64,000 nt of DNA. Source: Moniliophthora roreri. Taxonomy: Eukaryota > Basidiomycota > Agaricomycetes > Agaricales > Marasmiaceae. The stretch covers positions 558,001-622,000 of the forward strand of contig LATX02000187.1 in assembly GCA_001466705.2 (NCBI GenBank). The letters run 5' to 3'. The translations under genes and the position numbers were made by a program. Each line of letters begins with the position of its first letter. Within the stretch, counting starts at the first letter, position 1. Shown one piece after another: positions 1-11,090 of this stretch. Below the pieces are notes generated by a model, which saw nothing but the letters and a program-made list of their open reading frames with translations, made no database searches and had not been told where the DNA came from.

Positions 1-1648
1 AAGGAAGGCATCTGAGGGATTAGGGATTTGCTAGCTTTCCTTCGAAGTGATTTCCTGGATGTCGGATTTGCCGGATTCGTCCTTAAATGGATGTTTGAAA
101 TCATGAATAGTATAAAGGGAGTCGAGGGTAAGGGTTCTAATCCTTCTTCTGCTTCAACGACTCGTCATCTCTGGATCCGCCAACTTTCTCCTGTAATGAT
201 GTCGGGAATATTGAGTAGTGATAAGATCGCCCGTAGATGCTAGACACGCTCAAAATTGCACATATCACTGCGCTATTCTCAGAGTAGATGAGCCTGAGAG
301 GGAAGTATGGATGATGTCGAAGTCGACGTGAGTTGCCAAGTGCTCGCAGCAGTTACGATCTGCCTACGAGAGATAACGATCGTATTTGCGAGACCAGAAA
401 GGCAAGTTGAAGTATTTACAGCCGGGAACCAGAGGGTCTTTAGAACAGCTGGAACTTTTGCTTCCCTTGACCTGATTCAGTTTCGCTGCTTGGAGGTATA
501 GATGGTGCGTGTGTTTGTAGTCGGCCTACGACAGCAGTATTTCGTTAGCGTGTCAAGGATGAAAGGCGTGAAATCTGCGTACTTGTAAGCATAGAGCACC
601 CGAACTATTAAAACTGACCCTCTGGAAAAGCCCCCCCGCGCGTAGCAAGCCTTCGACATCCTCTATACCAAACACTTGCTATATTATCTTGCGCACTCCC
701 ACTGTATTGACAAGGTACCTTGCATATGAAAGCGAGTTTTGATACGTGGACAGTATGAATAGTGGTCTGAAAGTACAGTAGGTCTGAGGCGGTGTGGGCA
801 AGAGCACGTCAAACTTTCTCACACAGCAAGGACCTCGTACCTTGCACTAACAACAGGGCAACTCGCAATGTAGGGGGACTCATTACAGGGCCGGAGACGA
901 CAGACAGCAACCATAGGTAGGTACAGCTTTGTGACACTCGGCTCGTAGACGAAATAACCTCAAATTAGTAGGTAGATTTGGGTACGTGTTGATTTCCAAG
1001 ATCACCAAGCGATTGCCCGCAACGGTGAGAGACTGCAGTCTGCGCATGTGAGCCGATCTTGGACCACCAAAATGATCTTGACTTCCCGATTGCCCCGATG
1101 CATGTAGCGGGTTTTTAAGTACGGAGGAACGCCTGTCAAAGTAATTGGACAACACAATATAACATGTCACCGGCTCGCCTTGCACAGGTTAATCTAATGC
1201 AAATCTTATATTCAAGGTACTTCAGGCTTTGGCCATCTTGTTCCTAGATCGACAGTGGCGGTATCCTTGCAGCAAGCATGTATCTCCATGACATGCTGTC
1301 CTTCCAACGAGCAAGTCCATCGCCAAACGAGGCTGTGTCCTGGACGTTCTCCAGTCATTAGTACGCCCTATGCATCAATTTATTCTATATCTAGAGCTAA
1401 CAAATAGGCATAGACAACATAGACAATGTATTGTCTGGGTCTTTTAAATGCTTGAGCCTGAACCTCCGGATGCGTTATCTCTTACTTTTGCCTCTGCCCC
1501 TGGAGAGCGACTGTCACACGGCTTTCCCAGATCCAGCGTCTTGACGAGCACTATATTTGAGGCTTTCAAACAGCAGCTCAGTGCGTGCCCAACAGTGCTA
1601 CAACAACTCAACGCGCCCTAAAGGCCTTCACTTCGTATCCGATACAAG
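1..1648. other. No recognisable gene
   Basis: Open frames here are short, lack splice structure and match no family I recognise. CpG frequency looks ordinary, unlike the region after about 3.1 kb. The last 100-150 bases are presumably the promoter and leader of the NACHT gene, but I see no clear TATA box. Confidence 0.4.
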
Positions 1649-4171
1649 ATGTCATTTGTCAATTCCCAAGGTTTCAATATCAGTGGTGGGCAGTTTACCA
1701 ATGTGGCGGGAGACCAGCACTACCATCAATTCGTTGATCGTGCGTCTTTGTCGATTTTAGGACTTGGCAGATATCATTAACCCGCCTTTTGGTCGACAGC
1801 GATCCTTACTCTTTCGCAAGCTATCAAGGACGTTGGAGCGAACCATAACTCAGAAACACGCCACCCACCTCCAAAATGTCACCCGGACACTCGCAAGGGG
1901 GTCTTGAATGAAATTTACAATTGGATCCATAGCGAGTCATCGGATGAACTTGTATTCTGGCTGTATGGTCCTGCTGGTGCTGGCAAATCTGCGATCGCTC
2001 AAACCATAGCAGAAACGGCTCAGAAACAGGGCTACCTGGTTTCGAGCTTTTTCTTCTCACGGTCGGACGCGAACAGAAATACTGCCAACTCTTTATTTCT
2101 AACCGTCGCCTTCGGCCTCGCAATCTCCATCCCAGAGCTGCGGGAGCCAATTGGGCAGGTGATTCAGAGGAACTCATCTATCCTACAGGCTTCACTCGAT
2201 GAACAGTACCAAAAGCTGATTGTTGAGCCCTGTATGACCCTCGGGCGGCTTGACGGCTGTTCATGGCTCGTCATCGTTGATGGCCTAGACGAGTGCAGTG
2301 GCAGCCGCTACGCAAGTCAGGAACAACAGCGTATCCTATTCATCATTGCGAAGGCGATGGCAACTCTGACGCCATACATACGGGTGCACTTCCTTATCTG
2401 CAGTAGACCTGAACCTCTGATCCGGGAGGCTTTTGATACCAACATCTTTCGTCAATTGTTGCGTCGCGTCGCGTTGGACAACACTTTCAGTCCAGGCCAT
2501 GACATTAGAATCTTTTTGAACACCGAGTTCAAACGAATACGCACTAGTCCCCGAAACCACCATATTCAATTTCCAATTCTGTGGCCTGCACGTGGTGTTG
2601 TCAACGAGCTTGTGCAAAAGGCACGCGGGCAGTTTATCTATGCTGCTACTGTTGTCAAATTTGTAGACAGCGAGTATTCCAATCCATGCGAGCAGCTAGA
2701 GATTGTTCTTCACCCTGACCCTCATTCTGATCTGGAGTTGGGTTCGCCTTTTGCTGATCTAGACATGCTTTACCATCAGATCCTTTCATCCAACCCTCAA
2801 GGCTCCAAATTGCGAGAGATCCTTCGGGCTCTTGTAGTATTGAAGCAGGAGGGGCTTTACGAATCTAGCTGGTGCCGAATCTCCCCAACGCCACGAAACA
2901 TAGAAGCCTTGATAATGCTTCATAAAGGAGATGTTATCACAGCCTTGCGCGGAATGCACTCAGTTCTGGACATTCGGGGCCCTCAGATGATATTCGTATC
3001 CTTCATGCATCGTTTGGTGATTTTCTCCATGATGCTAAATGATCCAGGGAATTTTTCGTTGGGAGCGAACGGGATCAATATGGATTCTTCGCATGTTGGC
3101 TCCTTCGCGCCATTAATCGCCACTTCCAAATTTGTGGTGGAAATGAAACCATGCTATTGCAGTAGGTCTTCATTGATGTTGATTGTGAAGACTAATCTAA
3201 CCAATATACATTGTACTAGGGATGACATTTTTCGTACTGCTTGGAGGAATTGGGCATTCTATTGCTTAAGAGCCAAACTCAATGACAATGTTTTGCATGA
3301 GCTTTCAAGTGTCACTTTTACACAAATTCTGGGCACGTATATCATGGACCACTTGACTACTAGGAACCCAATGGCCTTGTACAGGATACAGGAGTTCCTC
3401 TCACAGACCTGCCAGCTACTTCTGAACTTACAGGTTTGTCCCCATCACACTGTTTTCTAGGCCCACTACCTAATTGACACAAAAAAGGTGGATTCTGGCA
3501 CTCACCCTGCTGTGACACAATGCTACTCTGATTATGTGAGAGGTTTTTGTGTTAGAGTACTACGGCCAGAGGAGTTGGACATGGTGGAATTGCCAGAGAT
3601 TCTAGATGGTACTGCCAGGCGTTTGGCTTGTGACCTCCTTTGTGAGGATTACATGTCAAGTAAGAAGGTCTGGACATCCTGGTGTCTAGAGCACCTCCAA
3701 GTTGTCTCTATTGGCAACAGCTGTGTTTGTACTCAGGCAAAGGAGGCTTCATCTCAGTTGTCTCTGCCCTGCTCCCAGTCAACCTTTGGTGATGTGTACC
3801 ACATTCAACTCTCAGTTGCTTTGAGAGATACAATCTGTATAGCAATCTGTCGATTCTGCAACTTGGAAGAGTACTCCAATCATCTCTCGCAAAGGTTTAT
3901 GGCCAGCCAGGACATGGAATATCAGGCTTTGTGGACCATTTTGGATATCTCTGGACCTTGTACAGATGTTCTCAAACTACTTCCTCCTTTCCTTCCCAAA
4001 ATTAAATACAAGAATGACCAGAATCACATACTGAGGTGGGTGCAGGTAAGTAAGCTCAGTGTGACTGTACAGCATATACTGAAAGCAGAATCATAGTCCT
4101 TTCCATCTGAAGATGCTTCACATACCTCTCCTCTTATTCAGCAGATACAACAGATTCATTGCAAGGATTAG
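1649..4171 (+). pseudogene. NACHT-domain NLR-like protein, frameshifted
   Basis: STAND-type NTPase of the large agaricomycete NACHT family, linked to non-self recognition and cell death. The start at 1649 opens a short exon with ISGGQFTNVAGDQ, the N-terminal signature of these proteins. Intron 1 is 1740-1799 (GTGCGT..CAG, CATTAAC branch). Exon 2 carries PPPKCHPDTR, Walker A GPAGAGKSA and Walker B LVIVDGLDEC. Further introns fit 3162-3219, 3434-3487 and 4046-4141, with the stop at 4169-4171: about 750 codons. There is no WD40, TPR or ankyrin tail. Two lesions break it: one base is missing near 2988, after DIRGPQ, and in the restored frame TGA at 3040-3042 replaces an expected codon just before SREFFVG. 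Downstream splicing (CA|G GAT GAC) only works in the restored frame, so the frameshift looks real. The open frame starting at TTG 1904 is not the true start. The 3' half lies in CpG-poor DNA, and CGA to TGA would explain the stop. Confidence 0.82.
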
Positions 4172-4306
4172 TCATAGTTTGCTAGCATAGACATTGGATG
4201 ACATTGTATTTTCAGTTCTAATGGCACAAACACAGATTGCTAAGCACATTATCTCATAAAATCTTCTGTTGGCACTCTCAAGCCTATTGTGCTAACTTCT
4301 AATGAT

Positions 4307-4997
4307 TAGGGCTCCTAGCGGATCAGATGATCCGCTGTCATCCGAGCAATGAGAGGTCGGATTCAGATGGTGGATGGGCTCCTCAACGAGCACCATCCGA
4401 CGGATGGCATCCGACCAATCCGACAATAAGCGGCAGATGAATCACGTGGTGCAGACGATTGTCGTTGGGCTTCGTTAGGTCAACCAGAGTCATGCCCGGG
4501 GCTTTCCGTGGTTACCTTTTTGACCTTCATAGCAGTAGTGGGTGATATATCAGCCATTATCTGTCTGTCTGACTAACCTTTGACTTGTATTTTAGCTGTT
4601 TTGGGTACAATATATGAACTTGTCTCAACTCTGTACACAACAAATTAAATAGGTATAATTCAGACACCTGGAATCAACTTGTATTGCCGCACAACTAGAT
4701 CAATGTCCCGCACCTGAGAGCCCCCTCCCTCCAAGTGGCATCATATTCTCAACATGACATCAAGTCTTGAGGGTCTATATGGTAGCTTGAGACTTGCCAA
4801 AGGGATTGGAGGTGAACAAGGCGACAATACTGACGGGGAAGCAAAATTTTCACCGTGGGAGGGAGGTTTTATTGTGAAGTGCTGGCTTAGTGCCCATCCG
4901 ACGGATACCATCCGCCGATGCGGATTGCTCTCTCAATCACCACCATCCAAATGGATGAATCCATATCCAATCCTAATCCGATCCACTAGGAGCCCTA
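4307..4997. mobile_element. Non-autonomous hAT-type element (MITE-like)
   Basis: A 691-bp element bounded by terminal inverted repeats: TAGGGCTCCTAGCGGAT on the left and the inverse of TAGGGCTCCTAGTGGAT on the right. The flanks carry a perfect 8-bp target duplication, ctaatgat, at 4299-4306 and 4998-5005. An 8-bp duplication and a TAGGG end are typical of the hAT superfamily. Inside are many copies of the subterminal motif CATCCG/CGGATG, likely transposase-binding repeats. No transposase frame is visible, so movement would depend on an element elsewhere. Confidence 0.9.
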
Positions 4998-5157
4998 CTA
5001 ATGATGAATTTTTGTATTGGACACCAGTGTTAACATAGAAAAGGCAGTTAGCACACTCTGTACATGCTTATGTGGATTCACTTCTTCTAGACACTAAGGT
5101 CTGGTCACAAGCAAATCCTATGGAACCTTAATAGGTATGTGTAATTGAACAAGAGTA

Positions 5158-5214
5158 ACTAAGATGTCTCCTGTATTAAAGCATTCCCATGGTTGATGGA
5201 GCAGGATGGTACTT
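5158..5214 (+). repeat. Dispersed repeat A, first fragment
   Basis: Matches 16530-16587, the intact copy upstream of an F-box pseudogene. It is cut off at 5214 by the TIR element and resumes at 8583. Nearly all differences from the intact copy are CpG to TpG or CpA. Confidence 0.75.
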
Positions 5215-5806
5215 CATTGCACAAAATGTCAAAAGGCACTGACAGGTTACCAGCAGCTAAAACACCAGAAACTCGCCAGTGCCTGGTAATAGGTAGATAT
5301 ATCCATGATGTAACTGTGATATAACTCAACTTGATCAGTAATAGAGGTTATAATGGCCATGTGACTTTTACTCACTAGTTTTGTGTAAGATATAACCCTC
5401 TTATAACTAGTTATGGGTAGTTATGAGCAGTTATAGGAGATATCTTAGGTTTTTGGTGTCAAGACTGTTCTCAGAGGTCTGGATGTGTTTCTATGGATTA
5501 ACATGAGGTATGTGAAGTCATGTACAGGAAGTTAGGGAGGAAACTGTTGTCATTGTGACCCTAAGGAATGATGTTTGGGTGACATCTTAATTTGTCTAAG
5601 ATAAGACTAGTGGAAAACTATCCAAGACATAACCTCCAAAAGTCTAACTCAGGTTGTTGTGCAAGTGTGGATCGATGTGATCAGAGTTACTGCACTTAGA
5701 ATGCTAACAAAACTCTTAGCTAGGTTGATTTTCTCTTATTGAAGCAATCTACTTCAAAGTGTTCACCTCCAGAGGAGTATATGGGTTTTAAAAGAGTTTA
5801 TATCCA

Positions 5807-5836
5807 AACACACAAACACACACACACACACACACA
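5807..5836. repeat. (CA)n microsatellite
   Basis: An almost pure CA dinucleotide run inside the 3.4-kb TIR element. Confidence 0.9.
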
Positions 5837-7499
5837 AGAACATAGTGCACAAAGCCAAAACACAAGAGCTACAGTCCTATACAAAGACTCAATAGCCAAT
5901 AGTCTGACTCTATGGAGCTCAAGACTTCTTTAAGACAACTACAGCACACAGCATACTGGAAAAGGTTCTAGACCAATTTCTACAAAGAGTTCAGTGCAGG
6001 CACACTCTTCACTAAGACTCTAAGTGTGTCAAAACCTAATACCCAACACAGGCCACACTTCAAGTGCCCAAGGCTCCTTCTTGGTGTAAAGTGTCTCTTA
6101 GAAAAGTGCTACAACACACTTGAGATGTTACTCTTAGTCTCTTATGATGCAAGTTCATTATCAGATTTCTATCTCTCTGGAGTCACTCAGAACCAATTTC
6201 CAGAGCCTGAAGTGAGGAAGCAAAACTGGAATGGCACACAAATTCATATACCAAACAAACTTGTCATGTATTCACAATCAGAGGGGGCAGAGTTACTTGA
6301 ATATACATGAATATCTAGCTGTCCTTATATACAGTCTATGGAATATATCTACAGAAAAATATAAATAATGTCCAATAATTCAGGAAATGATAAATAAGTG
6401 ACTGAGATACTAAAAGAGGAAATATTCAGATGTCACAGAGTCTGGCCACTAGGGTATCTGACCATATCTGCATGGGTATCTACTTCTCCAGGTGTTCTGA
6501 ACTCTATAATTTGTATTATTTCTTTTCTAAGGAGCAGATGGCTGTATCTGTCCTGCTTCTCTACAGCATTTCCCTTTCTAGTATCTGCACATCAGCAGAA
6601 GCCTAGATGCCAAAGTTTCTAAGGCTGGAACACACTGTTACTGTTCCTATCTCCTTTGACAATGCATGCTCAGTCTTATTTAGGACTTCTCATACATTAG
6701 ATATTCTTCATTTGGCTCGTTGTATCTGTCTGTAGGTAGCTGATGTCTTTCAGAAGTGATTTCCTTCTTTCTGAGATGACTTTGTACCTCTTTAGTTTAT
6801 TTCCCATGTTTCGCTGCCAGTGAACTCTTTATTAAGAGATTGCCTGCTTTGACATTGATCCATATATTGACTTCAGGAGAGGATCGTTCTGTGATCATTC
6901 CTGTTCTAAGTCGTCTGTCTGTTTTGATGTCTCTGCTAAGTACCTCTGTACTGTTTGACTGCATGTTGCACTTTGCAGATGTCATAGAAAGGTAGAATAG
7001 AAATTAAAATCCCATTGATAGCACTTTGAGAGCTTGGTTGACTAGCCAATGCATTCATTGGGCCATAGTTAGGTTCTCTACAGGTTTCAGAAGTGATCCA
7101 CTTTGGATCTGATACATATATAAGTCAGAAAGTACAGCTTAGACACCTCTTTATAGCATATCATATAGCTCTTCATATTTTCCAATGCACTATAGCTTCT
7201 CTAAGGCAATGACTAGCAGACTGGGCTCACTCTAGTCCTTATTACCCATTGTCTTCTGTCATATTAAAGTGATCCAATTCAAAAGTAATGTAAAATAAAT
7301 AAAAATGGGTCTTCTCTAAGTTTGCCATATTAATGTCATCATGTGAGTGAAGACCCCCACAATCATTTGTTTATTTTGCTCAACAATTTTCAATCTCTGC
7401 TGTTTCCTTCTTTCCTTCATACCACCACTATCACCATCCTTCCTCTATCTCTGTTGCTCCCTTATCATCCTCTTGCCATCATTGTTGTCCCCTTATTGT

Positions 7500-7618
7500 C
7501 ATTGTCCCCTCACCAACATTGTCCCCTTGTTAACATTGTCTCCTTGTCATCATTGTCCCCTTGTTAACATTGTCCCCTTGTCAACACTGTCCCCTTGTCA
7601 ACACTGTCCCCTTGTCAA
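7500..7618. repeat. 17-bp minisatellite, seven units
   Basis: Seven tandem 17-bp units of the form CATTGTCCCCTTGTTAA, with one to four changes per unit, inside the 3.4-kb element. The two overlapping plus-strand open frames here only reflect this repeat. Confidence 0.9.
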
Positions 7619-8582
7619 CAATGACACAGTGAAACCCTTTCTGGATCCATAGTTGCAGAGTCTGGGTATAATTGGTGTGTTTTGCTGGCTGTTGTTACAT
7701 GAGCCTTCATTGACCATCTACATCCAGTTATCTCAGAACTGATCAACCCTATTGAACACAAGCCCTTGAAGATTCCAAGTATCCTGTACTAAGTAAGTGA
7801 CATGTCTCAGCTATGGGTGAGACTCATTTACAAGTTATATATGTGCATACAGATACAGTTTTACCCAATTCAATTCACATAAAGAGACAACAGATGTAAA
7901 TCTCAGTCTCTGCCTTCGAACTCTGTGTGAGTGGGTGAGCCAAAGGTCCACAAGTGAAGCTTGTTTGTATTTTTGCATGAGTTTGTAAATAGTATAAAGC
8001 CATGGTTTCATTTGTGATACCTGTGTTGATGTTGTCCTTTCAGAACACATTTTGTAACTCAAGATTCTGCCTCTGAGATCATTGGTATGCTGAGTAGTCA
8101 GACACTGTGGGTTTACATACTTGTTTGGATGTACATAGATAGATGCCAATATACTTTTGTATTTAATTTGCAATTTCTAATGCTAGAGCAACAGCTAAGG
8201 TGTAGTGCATATCTGCAGTTGTCTGCTCGTACTGCTAATAACTGGTAATGGGTGGTTATGAGGGGTTATGACACTACTAATTGGTAATAACTACTCTAAC
8301 TGGCCTTAACCACCCAAACCAGCCTTAACCACCATCACCTGCCATAACGATCTTAACTGGTTATAATTGTTTGCTAACCTGCCAAGAGCCCCATTGACCA
8401 GTCACATCAAATTACAGACTTCATAACAAGTTGGCAGAGGGTCACAACAGATCATGGGTAATATAACTACTCCCCTCCTCTTTGCCATAACCTCCATAAC
8501 CAGAGACCTCTAGGTATATGGGGGTGTTCACAAGTCTTGGGCATCATTCCTCGGTCATGCCAACTTGCTATTTTGTGTAATG

Positions 8583-8665
8583 TTATATAGTTGCAGTAAT
8601 GTAGAAATCCCCACTCCCTCTGTCCTTGACTTTCTACTTCCAGGTGCAATCAGGCCCATAATCAC
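8583..8665 (+). repeat. Dispersed repeat A, second fragment
   Basis: Continues the match to the intact copy (about 16590-16660) after the 3.4-kb insertion, and is interrupted again at 8666. CpG sites of the intact copy appear here as TG or CA. Confidence 0.75.
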
Positions 8666-9378
8666 CATCAGCAAATCATGCACCTATTGAGCATGTATTA
8701 TTATCTATTTTGATCTATATCATGTAAAATAATGCACCAGCATGATTTTGGTCTATGAGCATGAAAGAAAATGGAGGAAAATGGAGGAAAATGATTTTGA
8801 GCAATGAGCATGGGAGAAAATGAGCCGAAATGATTTTGATCACTGAGCATGGGAGAAAATAGAAGAAAATAGAAGAAAATAGAAGATCATAAGACTCAAT
8901 TTTTTTCTGCCTTCTAAGACAGAGAGAGGGGTCTATATGGTAGAGAAGACTTATTGGTTAAGGTTCTGACTGATAAAAACACTAGCCAAGGCTGGGGGGA
9001 TGCAGGTTTTCTCTGAATTAGCTGCAGAGGCAAGGGGATATATTGTACTGTGTACACTAACATATTATATGGCACTTTGGTGTAGTGGTTATGTTGTGGC
9101 CTGGGTTCCTGCTTTGGCTTACAAAGCAACAGTGGTGTCACTGGTTTGATTCTGCCAGGTGGCAGTATACATTTTCTCTGGCCAGCTGACTCTCATGAAA
9201 ATGGGCGATCATGGGCAAAATGGATGACCACCTATTCTTCCCATGATCTTTCATGATCACTAGGTGGGGTCTGTTTTCTGCCATTATCAAGGCCAAAATA
9301 GATGGTAATGTATTTTGGTCATGATAACCTATTTTGCTCATTTTCTGCCGTGATCACTAGGTGTTCAATTTGCTGATG
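8666..9378. mobile_element. TIR/tRNA-derived composite element, copy 1
   Basis: The left end CATCAGCAAATC is the inverse of the right end GATTTGCTGATG, and the inner TIR continues imperfectly (CACCTA.TGA.CATG). It has a purine-rich stretch at about 8760-8885 and several GATCACTAGGTG-like internal repeats near the right end. In the middle lies an RNA polymerase III-type promoter (A box 9078-9088, B box 9143-9153), so part of it is tRNA-derived as in a SINE. No long coding frame. Nearly identical to copy 2 at 10178-10912. Confidence 0.7.
9078..9153 (+). promoter_or_regulatory. tRNA-like Pol III internal promoter, decayed
   Basis: A box TGGTGTAGTGG at 9078-9088 and B box GGTTTGATTCT at 9143-9153. 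The B-box CG has become TG, unlike copy 2. The spacing fits a tRNA-derived SINE head. I do not see a foldable complete tRNA. Confidence 0.6.
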
Positions 9379-10176
9379 GTAGCATGGCTTAAACTAGATC
9401 TGAGCGGCCCAAGGGAAGGCTGCAGAAAGGTTTCTGATGAAGGTGAATATATAGATTAGATGTCCTTGGTGTGCAATTTCTGCTCTACCCATTCTTGGTT
9501 CATACAGCTCATGACATCACAGTCAACAATGCAGCAGTAATGTGTGTCAGGTTACTCTCAATCGAAGAGCCTGATAGTCATACTTGATGGTTCAGGATTG
9601 ACTCATCATTTGAGAAATTGGTAGATGATACGTTCAAGCTCATGAGATTTCCGTCCCGGTATTGACTGAACATCCTCTAACAAAGGACCACCAATCACAA
9701 CAAGTGTCAAGTGCACTGCATCTTGCTGTTTGAGGTTAATATAGCTATATTAGTCCATATGTTGTAGTAGGGGGACCGGGGCACGGAGCGGAGGTTCCAG
9801 GCCTGTTTGGCAGTGCTTGGCATGAGCTTCCGGCACGTAGTCTACATTTCCGTGTACGTAGTTAGCCATCATCCAGAACCAGCAGCATTGTCTTCGGCAT
9901 CGCGATAGCCAGACCACTCGGCCCTCTCCATTGTGGTGACGAGAGTGTGATTCAACGCACTCTTCTTTCGGCTTGCTTCTCTGGCCCAGCACTGCTTTTT
10001 CTCACGTCTCGACATCTTCGCTATCATTGGGCAGCTGACCACTGATCATCAACATGGACCCATTTAATGGAACAGACGACGTGTCCGCGTGGCTCAAGTG
10101 CTTCGATGAGCGATTCAAGAAGAAGACAAGTTCGTACAAGCTGAAGAAGTTTGGGAATCTGGTGGAAGGAGAGTGC
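9379..10176 (+). mobile_element. Retroelement 5' fragment in the transposon nest
   Basis: This stretch separates the two copies of the composite element. From about 9640 its CpG content is normal, in sharp contrast to both sides, suggesting a young insertion. It ends in a gag-like reading frame at 10054 that is cut off by the single N at 10177. A possible LTR start is TGTTGTAGTAGGGGG near 9760, but no second LTR is in the window, so the element class is uncertain. Confidence 0.45.
10054..10176 (+). pseudogene. Gag-like N-terminal fragment, cut by assembly gap
   Basis: Forty-one codons beginning MDPFNGTDDVSAWLKCF, resembling the start of the capsid region of LTR-retrotransposon gag proteins, which often open with a pattern like F.G..DV..WL..F. 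The frame runs without a stop into the N at 10177, after which unrelated repeat DNA begins. The rest of the element is either missing from the assembly or lost. The family assignment rests on a short motif only. Confidence 0.4.
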
Positions 10177-10177
10177 N
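10177..10177. other. Ambiguous base at repeat junction (assembly gap)
   Basis: The only N in the window. It sits exactly where the gag-like frame stops and copy 2 of the composite element starts without its first 16 bases. Confidence 0.95.
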
Positions 10178-10912
10178 ACCTATTGAGCATGTATTATTAT
10201 CTATTTTAATCTATATCATGTAAAATAATGCACCAGCATGATTTTGGTCTATGAGCATGAAAGAAAATGGAGGAAAATGGAGGAAAATGATTTTGAGCAA
10301 TGAGCATGGGAGAAAATGAGCCGAAATGATTTTGATCACTGAGCATGGGAGAAAATAGAAGAAAATAGAAGAAAATAGAAGATCATAAGACTCAATTTTT
10401 TTCTGCCTTCTAAGACAGAGAGAGGGGTCTATATGGTAGAGAAGACTTATTGGTTAAGGTTCTGACTGATAAAAACACTAGCCAAGGCTGGGGGGATGCA
10501 GGTTTTCTCTGAATTAGCTGCAGAGGCAAGGGGATATATTGTACTGTGTACACTAACATGTTATATGGCACTTTGGTGTAGTGGTTATGTTGCGGCCTGG
10601 GCTCCTGCTTTGGCTTACAAAGCAACAGTGGTGTCACTGGTTCGATTCTGCCAGGTGGCAGTATACATTTTCCCTGGCCAGCCGACTCTCATGAAAATGG
10701 GCCATCATGGGCAAAATGGATGATAATGGCGGAAATAAGTGATCATGGGCAAAATGGATGACCACCTATTCTTCCCATGATCTTTCATGATCACTAGGTG
10801 GAGTCTGTTTTCTGCCATTATCAAGGCCAAAATGGATGGTAATGTATTTTGCTCATGATAACCTATTTTGCTCATTTTCTGCCATGATCACTAGGTGTTC
10901 GATTTGCTGATG
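10178..10912. mobile_element. TIR/tRNA-derived composite element, copy 2
   Basis: Near-identical direct repeat of 8682-9378. It lacks the first 16 bases of the left TIR and carries about 38 extra bases near 10695-10735. The Pol III boxes are better preserved: A box 10574-10584 (TGGTGTAGTGG) and B box 10639-10649 (GGTTCGATTCT). After its right end GATTTGCTGATG the sequence passes into repeat A at 10913. Confidence 0.7.
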
Positions 10913-11090
10913 ACAATGGCTTGCCATCACCGCTCTATTATTGTCCTATAGCTTATTACATATCTTTGAAAAATCACTTCTAGCTGCAAGACCTGGTTTG
11001 ACAGTGCAGTTGAGGTAATGGGACTGTACTGTAGTTTGCTGGAATGAGAAGTGTAGAAATGAATTCTCTCAGCCTCATAACTTAGTGAGT
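10913..11090 (+). repeat. Dispersed repeat A, third fragment
   Basis: Matches 16668-16830 closely (the shared stretch begins ATGGCTTGCC here and ATGGCTCGCC there) with CpG to TpG/CpA changes. With 5158-5214 and 8583-8665 it rebuilds one ancestral sequence split by two nested insertions. Confidence 0.75.

Larger units (their letters stand above)
5215..8582. mobile_element. 3.4-kb TIR element inserted into repeat A
   Basis: Its limits come from comparison with the uninterrupted repeat at 16.53-16.83 kb, which serves as an empty site. The left end reads CATTGCACAAAAT and the right end is the inverse of CATTACACAAAAT. Subterminal stretches at 5340-5440 and 8230-8365 carry many GTTATG/GTTATAA motifs, another hallmark of a DNA transposon. 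No clear target duplication remains (at most TT). I see no transposase frame; the longer open frames lie in simple sequence. It is extremely CpG-poor and likely old. The superfamily is undetermined. Confidence 0.65.

Noticed and set aside
1904..1906. TTG as the start of the NACHT reading frame
   Set aside because: The frame continues upstream through PPPKCHPDTR and joins a conserved first exon with ATG at 1649 via a good intron.
7343..7652. Two overlapping plus-strand frames of 74 and 101 codons
   Set aside because: They consist of low-complexity CCCTTGTT-type sequence and a 17-bp tandem repeat inside a transposon.
8914..9141. Identical minus-strand frames here and at 10410-10637 as a conserved gene
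   Set aside because: They are identical because the whole 700-bp element is duplicated; they run antisense to the Pol III boxes and show no coding signature.
9078..9153. A functional tRNA gene
   Set aside because: Only the A and B box regions fit; I cannot fold acceptor and anticodon arms, so it is a tRNA-derived repeat.
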